Shown: positions 43,223 to 51,180 of the stretch, piece after piece | Layout: each line of letters opens with the position of its first letter | How positions within the stretch are numbered: the first letter of the stretch is position 1 | NCBI GenBank assembly: GCA_017467585.1 | Contig: JAFUSR010000004.1 | Location: 498,178 to 562,177, forward strand | Length of the DNA: 64,000 bases | From: Clostridia bacterium | GTDB taxonomy: Bacteria; Bacillota; Clostridia; Christensenellales; UBA1242 | Reading direction: 5' to 3' | Translations under genes and position numbers: made by a program | Notes under the pieces: model-generated | What the model saw: the letters and a program-made list of their open reading frames with translations, nothing else | Database searches by the model: none | Told to the model about the DNA's origin: nothing

Positions 43223-43252
43223 TTGCATGTTTATTTTTACTTGTGATATAAT
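43223..43252 (+). promoter_or_regulatory. Promoter of rnhA
   Basis: TTGCAT at 43223-43228 and TATAAT at 43247-43252, spacer 18. The -10 box ends six bases before the ATG. Confidence 0.75.
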
Positions 43253-43258
43253 CACATT

Positions 43259-43717
43259 ATGAAAGACAAAACAAAAACTCATGTAGATATATACACTGAT
43301 GGAGCATGCTCTGGAAACCCAGGAAATGGTGGTTGGGGAGCAGTTCTTATTTATGGTGAAAAAGAGAAACAAATTTCTGGTGGAGAGAAAAATACAACTA
43401 ACAACAAAATGGAGCTTTTGGCTTGCATAAAGGCACTAGAGATGCTAAAGTATCCATGCCAGGTTGATTTATATAGCGATTCGGCTTATGTTGTTAACAG
43501 TTTTTTAGAAGGCTGGCTTGAATCATGGAGGCAAGCTGGTTGGAAAACTACTGGCAAAAAGCCAGTCAAAAATGTTGAACTTTGGCAGCGTCTAGATGAG
43601 TTGTGTCAAACACACGCTGTCACTTGGCACAAGGTTAAAGGCCATGCCGACAACAAATATAACAATATCTGTGATCGTCTCGCCGTTGCTGCCACACCAC
43701 CAAATGATTTAGTTTAA
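43259..43717 (+). CDS. rnhA: Ribonuclease HI
   Basis: 152 aa, normal length. Degrades RNA in RNA-DNA hybrids. Catalytic Asp14 in [13 protein letters not shown], the Glu in [14 protein letters not shown], Asp in [11 protein letters not shown] and the late Asp in CDRLA. The basic handle ([21 protein letters not shown]) is present. No ribosome site precedes the ATG, which is six bases from the -10 box, so the mRNA is likely leaderless. Monocistronic with its own terminator. Confidence 0.96.
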   Translation: MKDKTKTHVDIYTDGACSGNPGNGGWGAVLIYGEKEKQISGGEKNTTNNKMELLACIKALEMLKYPCQVDLYSDSAYVVNSFLEGWLESWRQAGWKTTGKKPVKNVELWQRLDELCQTHAVTWHKVKGHADNKYNNICDRLAVAATPPNDLV

Positions 43718-43729
43718 ATATTGGACAAC

Positions 43730-43761
43730 AAAAAAACACCACACGTTGTGGTGTTTTTTTT
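43730..43761. terminator. Bidirectional terminator between rnhA and the PadR-membrane gene
   Basis: AAAAAACACCACA / TGTGGTGTTTTTT stem between converging genes. Confidence 0.85.
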
Positions 43762-43767
43762 GTCTAA

Positions 43768-45699
43768 TTAAATATGAAACTTTTTGCTGTTATAAAGGAA
43801 CATATAGGTTAGCGATTGCAAAATAGGGATAAATGTTAAAACAAGTGGAATAATCCAAAGCAAGTGATTATAGTTTTCTTGTGCAAAACTATAAAAACCA
43901 ACTTGCAAGTTAACGCAATAAACAATAACAATAAGTTGAATAGTAATAAGCAAGTTAATCAAAATATTTAAGCGGGGAGCATATTTTGCAATACTTTTTC
44001 TATATGGATTCATGAAATATCTAACGGTAGAGTAGCCAGGAATGACTAAGCTAACTGCAATTGCTGTTGCAAATTGCCAAAAACCAAAGTCATAACTATA
44101 AGTAGATTTAAAGGAATTTAAAATTGCAAAGATGACAAGCAGTGTAAGTGAGGTTGTTCCCCAAACAATCCAGTTTTTAACAAGGTTGATTTCATTTGTT
44201 TTAACATAGAGTTTTGCATCGTCAGATTCTTTAACTTGTCGTTCGTGTTTTCTAATGGTTATTCCGTCTTTTTCGAAATCGGCCTTAAGTTCTTCAAAAC
44301 TCATTGCGTTTTGATTATTGCGCTTAACAGGTGCCGACGAAACTGTTCCGCCACCATAAGACTCAAGTTCGTTAAGCATTTGCTTATATGTTTCGTCAGT
44401 GTAGCCAGCTTGCAAATTTTCATAATTTTCTGTTGTTTGATAAAGCTTATTAATTTCTTCTGCGCTTGCATGCTCAGCAGGTTTAGAATAAAATTGTTCG
44501 TTTATGCTAGCCGCAGTCTCTTCAATAGAAGGGCCGTCGGGTTCTTCAATTTTTTCAAAATTATATTCTTTAGGTGCTTCTTGAGGTTCTTCTGCATTTT
44601 GGTTTTGAATGTTTGTTATGTCGGCTTCTTCTTTGTTTTCTGTTTGACCAAAATTGATATAGGTTGGGGCAAATAATTCTTCTTGATTGTTTTCAGGCTC
44701 CAAATCTTCTTGTTCAGGTTGCTCTTCAGCATAGTCAACATTTGGTTCAGGATGATAAATTTGGTCATCTTCTGAAGTGCTGTCGGCCACATAAATTTCG
44801 TCGTCATCATTACTCTTATCAATTTCAGATTCTTCTTCTGCTGAATCATCAAGAATATTTTCAGAATTTTGCTCGTCGTCTTCGCTGTCGTCAAGCAGGT
44901 TTGTTGCAGAATAATAGTTAGATGTTTGAACTTCATCTTGATGTTCATCATCGATGTCTTCTTTATTTTCTTCTGCTTCGTCTAGCAGAGGTTCGTCATT
45001 GCCAAGGTTCTCATCTAAGTTTAAGTTAACGAGTTCCTCTTGTTCGGCATCGTCACTATTATCAGTTTGAACAGCCAAAATAGGTGATGGCTGTTCATCA
45101 TCTTCTTCAACTTCATCATTTGCAGAATCTTCGCTGTTAGAATCAAAGAAGCTTGCGCCAGCAGTTGATTCATTTTCGAAATCAGCGAACTCGTCTTCGT
45201 TGTTTTCATCTGAATCAGCAAGAAAATCACTTGAAGAGTTTTCTTCAAGTTTGTTTGTGTTATCCTCAATTTCTTCGTTCAAATCTTGTGGTTGCTCTGA
45301 GTTATCATTAGAATTGTCAGAAGGTTCTTCACCAGGTTTGTCCTCATAAATCTTTGCATAGTCAATTGTTGTGTTATAAATAAGGTTGTCAATAATAGCT
45401 CTAGACCTAAGCCATTCTTCTTGGTTGGCTTTGTAGGTTTCAATTCCTTTTTCAGTAAGTTTATAGTAGTGACGTTTGCCACCAAAGTCGATATCTTCCC
45501 AATAAGAAGAAAACAGGACTTGCGATTCAAGGCGTTTTAAACAGCTATAAAGAGTAGGTTGCTTAAGTTCATAAGTGCCGCCGCTTTTTTCTTCAACCTC
45601 TTGAATTATTTCCAAACCATACTTATCACCATGATAGAGTGATTTAAGAATTATGGTATCAATATGACCACGAATAAGATCGCTATCTATGCCAGACAT
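43768..45699 (-). CDS. PadR-type regulator fused to a long acidic linker and a membrane domain
   Basis: 643 aa. N-terminal winged helix of the PadR family (about 1-100) with SLYHGDKYGLEIIQEVEEKS, QPTLYSCLKRLE and GGKRHYYKLTEKG. Then about 380 residues of acidic, Asn/Glu/Asp/Ser-rich sequence, probably disordered. The last 130 residues have four membrane helices (about 510-635). Ordinary PadR proteins are 100-200 aa and soluble. Its start has the strong AAGGAGGGG site. It could be a membrane-bound transcription factor; target genes and signal are unknown. Confidence 0.85.
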   Translation of the reverse strand: MSGIDSDLIRGHIDTIILKSLYHGDKYGLEIIQEVEEKSGGTYELKQPTLYSCLKRLESQVLFSSYWEDIDFGGKRHYYKLTEKGIETYKANQEEWLRSRAIIDNLIYNTTIDYAKIYEDKPGEEPSDNSNDNSEQPQDLNEEIEDNTNKLEENSSSDFLADSDENNEDEFADFENESTAGASFFDSNSEDSANDEVEEDDEQPSPILAVQTDNSDDAEQEELVNLNLDENLGNDEPLLDEAEENKEDIDDEHQDEVQTSNYYSATNLLDDSEDDEQNSENILDDSAEEESEIDKSNDDDEIYVADSTSEDDQIYHPEPNVDYAEEQPEQEDLEPENNQEELFAPTYINFGQTENKEEADITNIQNQNAEEPQEAPKEYNFEKIEEPDGPSIEETAASINEQFYSKPAEHASAEEINKLYQTTENYENLQAGYTDETYKQMLNELESYGGGTVSSAPVKRNNQNAMSFEELKADFEKDGITIRKHERQVKESDDAKLYVKTNEINLVKNWIVWGTTSLTLLVIFAILNSFKSTYSYDFGFWQFATAIAVSLVIPGYSTVRYFMNPYRKSIAKYAPRLNILINLLITIQLIVIVYCVNLQVGFYSFAQENYNHLLWIIPLVLTFIPILQSLTYMFLYNSKKFHI

Positions 45700-45753
45700 A
45701 ATACCCCTCCTTCCATAACAGTAGAGTAATATACAATAATATATTAGAATAAT

Positions 45754-45765
45754 TTATAATTATAA
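45754..45765. repeat. 12-bp palindrome upstream of the PadR-membrane gene
   Basis: TTATAATTATAA is a perfect palindrome next to a minus-strand TTGACT (45765-45770). It could be an operator, but AT-rich palindromes also arise by chance. Confidence 0.3.
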
Positions 45766-45842
45766 GTCAACTTAATTTTGTCTGCTAATGATATTTTTAA
45801 CATCAAAATATTTAAAATATTCAGCGTGTTCAAGGTTATTTG

Positions 45843-45872
45843 TTGCTTTAAAAAAGCGGGCTGGGGTATAAT
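45843..45872 (+). promoter_or_regulatory. Promoter candidate for the YgjP-like gene
   Basis: TTGCTT at 45843-45848 and TATAAT at 45867-45872, spacer 18. Confidence 0.45.
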
Positions 45873-45968
45873 ATAGGAAGTTATTTAGTATAATATTGCA
45901 AAATAAGACAATAATTTTTGTTAATCAAACAAACAATGTCATATAGAATATTGAGAGGAGAATTTGGC

Positions 45969-46637
45969 GTGATATATCCTGACAGAATAATAAAAACCAG
46001 ACGAAAAACAATATCATTATCAATAGAAAAGGGTGGAACAATAATAGTGCGAGCACCATCTAAAATGAGTGACGCTCAAATAAATAAATTTGTTTCATTA
46101 AAACAAAATTGGTTAATGTCAAAACTTTCTGAAATTAAATTAAATCAAAACAAGTTTTCAAGCATAATTAATCACAGCGAATATTTGTTATATGGCATAA
46201 ACCACAACGTAGCCATAGCTGATGTAAAAAGGGTTGAAGTTAATCAGAGAACAATCCTAGTTCCAAACAAGATTGAAGAATCAAGAAGACAAGCTGCTCT
46301 AATTCAGTTTTTTAAAAAACAGGCAAAGAGTGTGCTATCAAAAAGAATGGCATACATTCAGTCAATAATAAAGTTAGAACCTAAAAAGGTTAAACTAACC
46401 AACAGCAAGGGCAAATGGGGGTCGTGCAACAGCCACCAAACAATTGCGCTTAACTGGCGCATGATAATGATTCCGCCAAGTTGCATAGACTACATAATTA
46501 TTCATGAACTGTGTCACTTGGTTGAAATGAATCACTCGGCAAGATTTTGGAAACTGGTTGAGACTTTTCTGCCAAGCTATGGTGAAGCGAGAGAGAAGCT
46601 AAAAGAATACTCATTTCTATTAGAACAGTATAGATAA
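45969..46637 (+). CDS. YgjP-like (DUF45, M48-related) metallopeptidase
   Basis: 222 aa. The N-terminal RRKTISLSIEKGGTIIVRAP motif, the KLTNSKGKWGSCNSHQTIAL segment and the zinc motif H-E-L-C-H (IIHELCHLVEMNHSARFW) define the YgjP/DUF45 family. Start chosen at GTG 45969, which has AGAGGAG ending eight bases upstream; an in-frame ATG at 45936 gives a longer N-terminus but has no ribosome site. Substrate unknown. Monocistronic. Confidence 0.85.
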   Translation: MIYPDRIIKTRRKTISLSIEKGGTIIVRAPSKMSDAQINKFVSLKQNWLMSKLSEIKLNQNKFSSIINHSEYLLYGINHNVAIADVKRVEVNQRTILVPNKIEESRRQAALIQFFKKQAKSVLSKRMAYIQSIIKLEPKKVKLTNSKGKWGSCNSHQTIALNWRMIMIPPSCIDYIIIHELCHLVEMNHSARFWKLVETFLPSYGEAREKLKEYSFLLEQYR

Positions 46638-46644
46638 AAATGGT

Positions 46645-46668
46645 GCAGGGAAATTACCCTGCTTTTTT
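46645..46668 (+). terminator. Terminator after the YgjP-like gene
   Basis: GCAGGG / CCCTGC stem with six-base loop and six T. Confidence 0.85.
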
Positions 46669-46836
46669 GTTGGTCATTTTTTTTGTTTAAACACTGACTT
46701 TGGCTACTTGCTTGGCTCATAAAAAGTGTCGTCATATTGTGTATAGAGTTTGTGACAAGATTAAGTCAAAATCAAAATTTTAAGAGAGTCTTAGCCGAGG
46801 GGTAGAGAAAGAAAAGTGGTCTTTTATCATCGGAAT

Positions 46837-46850
46837 AATTGTTAACAATT
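46837..46850. repeat. 14-bp palindrome
   Basis: AATTGTTAACAATT, perfectly self-complementary. Confidence 0.5.
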
Positions 46851-46878
46851 GTTGAAAATGTTAAAAAGTTACTATCTA

Positions 46879-46912
46879 ATCTATTCGCAAAAGACAGCTT
46901 TTGCGAATAGAT
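46879..46912. repeat. Perfect 15-bp hairpin
   Basis: ATCTATTCGCAAAAG, loop ACAG, then the exact reverse complement. There is no T run after it, so it does not look like a normal terminator. The 12 bases CTATTCGCAAAA recur at 49141-49152. Confidence 0.7.
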
Positions 46913-47139
46913 GGGGTCAAAAACGTGGGTTTATTAACAAAAATCAACTGATTTATAACAAATCGTCAATTTTCATTAATTTATGATTTCTGATAATTTA
47001 AATTCAATTTAATAATATATTATGTCAGATATAGCATCCCAAAAATACTGACAATTTTATTGTTACGTTGTTTAGTGTGTTATCAAACATAACACCCAGC
47101 ATGCTTTATTCAACTTACAAAAATTTTGTTTTTATAGAC

Positions 47140-47258
47140 GGACAATTTATCATTAATTTTTAAAAATTCTGTCTCAGAGCGTCATCTGATTTTGAATTTC
47201 AATTTTTTATATGGACAATTTGTTGTAATTCAAAAATAATTCTCTCTCAGCTCGCCAT
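47140..47258. repeat. Degenerate direct repeat, 73-bp period
   Basis: GGACAATTT recurs at 47140 and 47213; TTCTGTCTCAGAGCGTCAT at 47167 matches TTCTCTCTCAGCTCGCCAT at 47240 at the same offset. Confidence 0.55.
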
Positions 47259-47516
47259 AATTATTGTCAATAGTTTTTAATCGATTTTTATTATCGATTT
47301 TTATTGAAGACTTTGCTAACCAAAGTAAACAAATTTTACTAAGTTTTTTTTGACAGTTTTTATTGATAAGATATTTATCAAATTTTACTTAAGGTAAGTT
47401 GATTGTTTATCAGGTGTCGCAATAACGACATTTGTTTTAACAAAATTTTATGTTTTGTCTTGTTTGTTGTCTTGACAGACATAACATATTAATTAGTTTT
47501 ATCAAAAATTATGCAC

Positions 47517-47547
47517 AAAAAAACTGGCCTACTCGCCAGTTTTTTTA
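47517..47547. terminator. Terminator of serS
   Basis: AAAAAAACTGGC / GCCAGTTTTTTT stem with a six-base loop, just past the serS stop on the minus strand. Confidence 0.85.
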
Positions 47548-48831
47548 TTACACTTTTTTAACTATTTTTTCTTGTCCGCCCATATACTTTCTGAGCACTT
47601 CAGGAATTGTTATTGAGCCATCAGCATTTTGATATTGTTCAATAAGTGCTGGGAACACGCGGCTTGTGGCAAGTCCAGAGCCATTAAGTGTGCAAACAAA
47701 TTCAGTTTTGCCTGTCTCTTTATCACGATACTTTGTGCTGTTGCGTCTTGCTTGATAGTCATTTGCTGTAGAAACCGAACTAACTTCTTTATAAATGTTC
47801 ATGCTAGGAATCCAAATTTCAATATCATAGGTTCTGGCCATACTGTCTGAGCAGTCGCCTGCAGCAAGTTTAGACAGTTGAAAATGTAATCCAAGTCCTT
47901 CAACAAGCTTGCAAGCCTTGTTAACAAGTTCTTCAAAAGCGGCTTTGTTTTGTTTTGGTGTGCAATATTGAACCATTTCAACCTTGTTAAATTGATGTCC
48001 GCGAATCATGCCACGTTCTTCTGCACGATAACTTCCGGCTTCTCTGCGATAACATGGTGTATAAGCAAAATATTTTTTAGGCAGTTCGTCTTCTTTAAAA
48101 ATTTCGCCGGCATGCATGTTAACGAGTGCTGTTTCTGCTGTTGGCAACATAAACTTGCTGTCTTGACCTTTTTTGTCAATCCAATAAACATCATCTTCAA
48201 ATTTAGGAAATTGTCCTGCACCAGCACCGCAGTTATAGTTAAGCATGTGTGGAGGCAAAATGAACTCATATCCGTCTGCAAGATGTGTGTCGATAAAATA
48301 ATTCAAAAGTGCCCATTCAAGTCTAGCACCGTCACCTTTATAAATCCAGGCGCCATTTCCTGCAAGCTTTGTTCCACGTTCATAGTCAATTATGTCGAGT
48401 TCGCGGCACAAGTCAATGTGATTTTTTGCTTTAAAGCCAAATTCCGGCTTCTTTCCGTAGCTGTAAATTGCTTTGTTATTTTCTTTGCCACCTGCAACAA
48501 GGTCGTCATCTGGCAAGTTTGGCAAACACATAAGCAGATAGTTGATTCTGTTAGAAAGTTCTCCGAGTTCTTTATCAAGAACAGCAATTTCATCTCCAAG
48601 AGTCTTCATTTGGGCAATAATTGGAGCAACATCTTTTCCTTGTTTTTTCAAAACCGGAACTTCAGCGCTAACTTTGTTTCTTTCAGCTTTTTTTGCTTCA
48701 ACTTCTTGTTGCAAAACACGACGTTTAGAGTCAATTTCAAGAATTTCAGTCAAATCAACGTCTTTTCCTCTGCGTTTATATTTTTCGACAATTTCTTTTG
48801 GGTTGTTTCTGATTAATTCTAATGCAATCAT
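47548..48831 (-). CDS. serS: Seryl-tRNA synthetase
   Basis: 427 aa class II synthetase that charges tRNA-Ser and tRNA-Sec. N-terminal coiled-coil arm (about 25-105), then the catalytic core with YRREAGSYRAEERGMIRGHQF (motif 2) and LNGSGLATSRVFPALIEQYQ (motif 3). The ATG follows AAGGAGAT at the usual spacing. A T-box leader upstream controls it. Length is normal. Confidence 0.97.
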   Translation of the reverse strand: MIALELIRNNPKEIVEKYKRRGKDVDLTEILEIDSKRRVLQQEVEAKKAERNKVSAEVPVLKKQGKDVAPIIAQMKTLGDEIAVLDKELGELSNRINYLLMCLPNLPDDDLVAGGKENNKAIYSYGKKPEFGFKAKNHIDLCRELDIIDYERGTKLAGNGAWIYKGDGARLEWALLNYFIDTHLADGYEFILPPHMLNYNCGAGAGQFPKFEDDVYWIDKKGQDSKFMLPTAETALVNMHAGEIFKEDELPKKYFAYTPCYRREAGSYRAEERGMIRGHQFNKVEMVQYCTPKQNKAAFEELVNKACKLVEGLGLHFQLSKLAAGDCSDSMARTYDIEIWIPSMNIYKEVSSVSTANDYQARRNSTKYRDKETGKTEFVCTLNGSGLATSRVFPALIEQYQNADGSITIPEVLRKYMGGQEKIVKKV

Positions 48832-48839
48832 TTTTTATC

Positions 48840-49085
48840 TCCTTTTTATCAAAATAAAACACCTCTAAAGGTATTTTCTTTAGAGGTGATAACTTTTTTA
48901 CCACGGTGCCACTCTAATTGAGCCAATAGCTCCACTTTAATCGTTGAATAATTGTGCATCAACGTTGCCCAAACTTTCGTAAGGTAGCTCAGGGGTAGAC
49001 AACACAAACACATTTTATTTGCTTTCACCAACCGCAAACTCTCTGAAAAATGTAATAGTTGTGATTAGTCCCATCACCGCTAACA
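48840..49085 (-). ncRNA. T-box riboswitch upstream of serS
   Basis: Read on the minus strand: a stem I part with CAGAGAGTTTGCGGTTGGTG (the AGAG and GGTTGGTG elements), the T-box core GAGTGGCACCGTGG at 48901-48914, then a terminator hairpin at 48860-48888. Uncharged tRNA-Ser would pair with the T-box and prevent termination. A UCU codon at 48997-48999 (TCTACC context) is a plausible specifier, but the loop boundaries were judged by eye. Confidence 0.9.
48860..48888 (-). terminator. T-box regulated terminator
   Basis: CACCTCTAAAG / CTTTAGAGGTG stem followed on the minus strand by TTTTATTTT. Confidence 0.88.
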
Positions 49086-49091
49086 CTCAAA

Positions 49092-49120
49092 ATTTTACTC
49101 TATCTAAACACTTATGTCAA
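49092..49120 (-). promoter_or_regulatory. serS promoter
   Basis: Minus strand TTGACA (49115-49120) and TAAAAT (49092-49097), spacer 17, just before the T-box leader. Confidence 0.75.
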
Positions 49121-49165
49121 GCAAAAATATAAAATAAAAACTATTCGCAAAATACTTTAATTTGG

Positions 49166-49194
49166 TTGCCAATCAAAATTTTGTGGCGTATAAT
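49166..49194 (+). promoter_or_regulatory. Promoter of the tyrosine recombinase gene
   Basis: TTGCCA at 49166-49171 and TATAAT at 49189-49194, spacer 17; the -10 ends six bases before the ATG. Confidence 0.75.
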
Positions 49195-49200
49195 AAAAAC

Positions 49201-50256
49201 ATGGCTACAAACACTTCATATTTCACAGAACGAAGCAGAAAATGCACTCAAAAAATCAGGGAAATTCTCAAAGAATTGCCCGACTTTATGTATGATTATT
49301 TTGTTGGAATCGAAAACAACACAAGCGAATTAACAAGACTTAATTATGCCTATGACATGAGAACTTTTTTCCATTATTTAATGAATGGAACCAACATTTT
49401 TCATGATAAATCATCTGTTTTTGAGTTGGAAGTTTCAGACTTAAATCGCATTAAATCAACCCACATCGAAAGATATTTAAGTTATCTTTCTTCATATGAA
49501 GACGAAGAAGGAAATCAAAAAGTAAACACAGAACGCGGAAAAGCCCGAAAACTTGCTAGCGTTCGTTCAATGTTTAAGTATTTTTATCGTCACAATCTGC
49601 TAGATGCCGATGTTGCAAGCAAGGTCCCTACTCCAAAACTTCACGACAAGTCAATTATTCGTTTAGAGGTCGACGAAGTTGCAAAGTTTATCGACACTGC
49701 TGAGTCAGGTTATGGCCTCGAAGGTCACGCAAAAACCTATCACGAGCACACAAAAGTTAGAGATGTTGCACTTGTAACACTGTTGCTTGGAACTGGAATG
49801 CGTATTTCAGAGTGCGTTGGTTTAAACGTTGGTGATATTGATTTTTCAACCAACGGGCTAAAAATTACCCGCAAAGGTGGAAACCAAACAATTTTATATT
49901 TTTCTGACGAAGTCAAAGTTGCCCTTGTTGATTGGCTAAACGAACGCAATTCAAACCCTAATTTAGTCAACGAAGATGCCCTTTTTATCAGTCTTCAGAA
50001 CAAAAGAATTTCGCCTCGCGCGGTTCAAAAATTAGTTAAAAAATATGCGGGAATAACAACACCACTTAAACACATAACACCCCACAAACTTCGCAGCACC
50101 TATGGCACAAACCTTTATAGAGAAACTGGCGATATTTATATTGTTGCTGATGTTCTTGGTCACAAAGATGTTAACACAACCAAAAAGCACTATGCCGCAA
50201 TCAGTGAAGACATGAGAAGAAATGTCGCAGACAAAGTTAAACTTAGAGAACCATAA
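49201..50256 (+). CDS. xerC: Tyrosine recombinase, XerC/XerD-like
   Basis: 351 aa. N-terminal SAM-like core-binding domain (about 25-135), catalytic domain with Arg in LLGTGMRISECVGL, Lys in RKGGNQ, H-x-L-R in THKLRSTYGTNLY and the LGHKDVNTTKKHYAAI box with the final His and the nucleophile Tyr. It is longer than typical XerC (about 300 aa), with extra residues at the N-terminus and around 75-115. No integrase neighbours or attachment sites are seen, so it is more likely a chromosomal Xer protein than a phage integrase. The start codon is six bases after the -10 box with no ribosome site. Confidence 0.85.
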   Translation: MATNTSYFTERSRKCTQKIREILKELPDFMYDYFVGIENNTSELTRLNYAYDMRTFFHYLMNGTNIFHDKSSVFELEVSDLNRIKSTHIERYLSYLSSYEDEEGNQKVNTERGKARKLASVRSMFKYFYRHNLLDADVASKVPTPKLHDKSIIRLEVDEVAKFIDTAESGYGLEGHAKTYHEHTKVRDVALVTLLLGTGMRISECVGLNVGDIDFSTNGLKITRKGGNQTILYFSDEVKVALVDWLNERNSNPNLVNEDALFISLQNKRISPRAVQKLVKKYAGITTPLKHITPHKLRSTYGTNLYRETGDIYIVADVLGHKDVNTTKKHYAAISEDMRRNVADKVKLREP

Positions 50257-50283
50257 AAAACACCCCTCCGGGGTGTCTTTTTA
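50256..50283. terminator. Bidirectional terminator between xerC and the M19 peptidase gene
   Basis: ACACCCC / GGGGTGT stem with TCC loop and A/T runs, between converging genes. Confidence 0.85.
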
Positions 50284-51099
50284 ATTAAAGAATTTTTCTG
50301 CGTTTTGATAAAAGAGTTTTAAAATATCATCTTTTGTATATCCCAAATTAGTCAGTTTTTCAGTTAACTTTTTTTCTAGATCAAAATAGTTTTTAATGCC
50401 TTTAGGCAGGTGCTTTGTTCCATAAAAGTCTGTTCCAATTGCAAAGTGCTCTATTCCAAATTTGTTGACCAAATAGTCAACATGCTTAACATAGTCGTCA
50501 AGTGTTGATTTCTTTTTTCCAGAAAGGAACTCACTAACCAAACTTAGCCCAACAATGCCACCTGAGTCTGCAATAATTTTAATTTGATAGTCTTTTAAAT
50601 TTCTTGGGTGATTATTAATAAAATAGCTTGCCGTGTGCGAGCACAACATTGGCTTTTCTGTTATGGTAGCCAGCGACATAAAACTCTTTTCATTTAAGTG
50701 TGCGGTATCGATACAGATATTTCTAGTTTCAAACAATTTAATGGCAAATTTTCCGAATTCAGACAAGTCACCATATTCTAGTGCTCCACCTGCCAGATTA
50801 TTGTTATAATTCCAAGTAAGCCCACAATATTTTGGATTTTCATTTGCAATTTCAAGAAGACTTTGTTTTGAAGCAAAACCAAGGTCTTCAATGGCTAAAA
50901 ATGTAAAATCCCTTTCTCCTGTCAGTATTTTTGCTCTTTTAATCGTTTCAAGCGATTTTTGGGCGTCAAATTCTGTTGTCCAAACAACAGTGGCGAGTGT
51001 TTTTGCCACCTTTTGAGCAGAAGATAAATATTTGTTTTTGACTCTAGCACTTTTTATTGAAGTAAAATAATCGTTGTGCAAATCATAAATATAATTCAT
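50281..51099 (-). CDS. Membrane dipeptidase family (M19) peptidase
   Basis: 272 aa zinc-dependent dipeptidase homologue. H-x-D metal motif in YDLHNDYFTS, the bridging Glu in FLAIEDLG, CGLTWNYNNNLAGGA, the His in LCSHTASYF and IGTDFYG are in family order. Somewhat shorter than the usual 310-370 aa. ATG 51099 gives the standard N-terminus; a start 16 codons upstream adds nothing conserved. There is no ribosome site, and a TAAAAT box lies five bases before the ATG. Confidence 0.85.
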   Translation of the reverse strand: MNYIYDLHNDYFTSIKSARVKNKYLSSAQKVAKTLATVVWTTEFDAQKSLETIKRAKILTGERDFTFLAIEDLGFASKQSLLEIANENPKYCGLTWNYNNNLAGGALEYGDLSEFGKFAIKLFETRNICIDTAHLNEKSFMSLATITEKPMLCSHTASYFINNHPRNLKDYQIKIIADSGGIVGLSLVSEFLSGKKKSTLDDYVKHVDYLVNKFGIEHFAIGTDFYGTKHLPKGIKNYFDLEKKLTEKLTNLGYTKDDILKLFYQNAEKFFN

Positions 51100-51154
51100 G
51101 TTATATTTTATTATTGCCAAACAAAAATAATGATAAAAATTACGCACAAAAAAA

Positions 51155-51172
51155 CGGACTATTTCTAGTCCG
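51155..51172 (-). terminator. Terminator of rny
   Basis: CGGACTA / TAGTCCG stem followed on the minus strand by seven T. Confidence 0.8.
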
Positions 51173-51180
51173 TAAATTTT

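Larger units (their letters stand above)
46669..47516. other. Gene-free AT-rich region with inverted and direct repeats
   Basis: About 850 bases with no supported reading frame on either strand. It contains a 14-bp palindrome (46837-46850), a 34-base perfect hairpin (46879-46912), a 7-bp inverted repeat GTGTTAT / ATAACAC (47077-47095), a degenerate direct repeat with 73-bp period (47140 onward), a tandem ATCGATTTTTATT pair near 47279-47305, and a TTGATAA / TTATCAA inverted repeat (47363-47381). No promoter strong enough to name an RNA gene. Confidence 0.6.

Noticed and set aside
46786..46806. tRNA-like GCCGAGGGGTAGAG sequence
   Set aside because: Only a D-arm-like stretch; no acceptor, anticodon or T arm can be formed around it.
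47001..47035. Possible dif site (TTATGTCAGAT half-site in the gene-free region)
   Set aside because: Only the XerD-like half resembles the Bacillus dif consensus; the XerC half does not match, and nothing else suggests the terminus.
47950..48816. Long open frame opposite serS
   Set aside because: Antisense to serS with shadow-like composition; serS is unambiguous.
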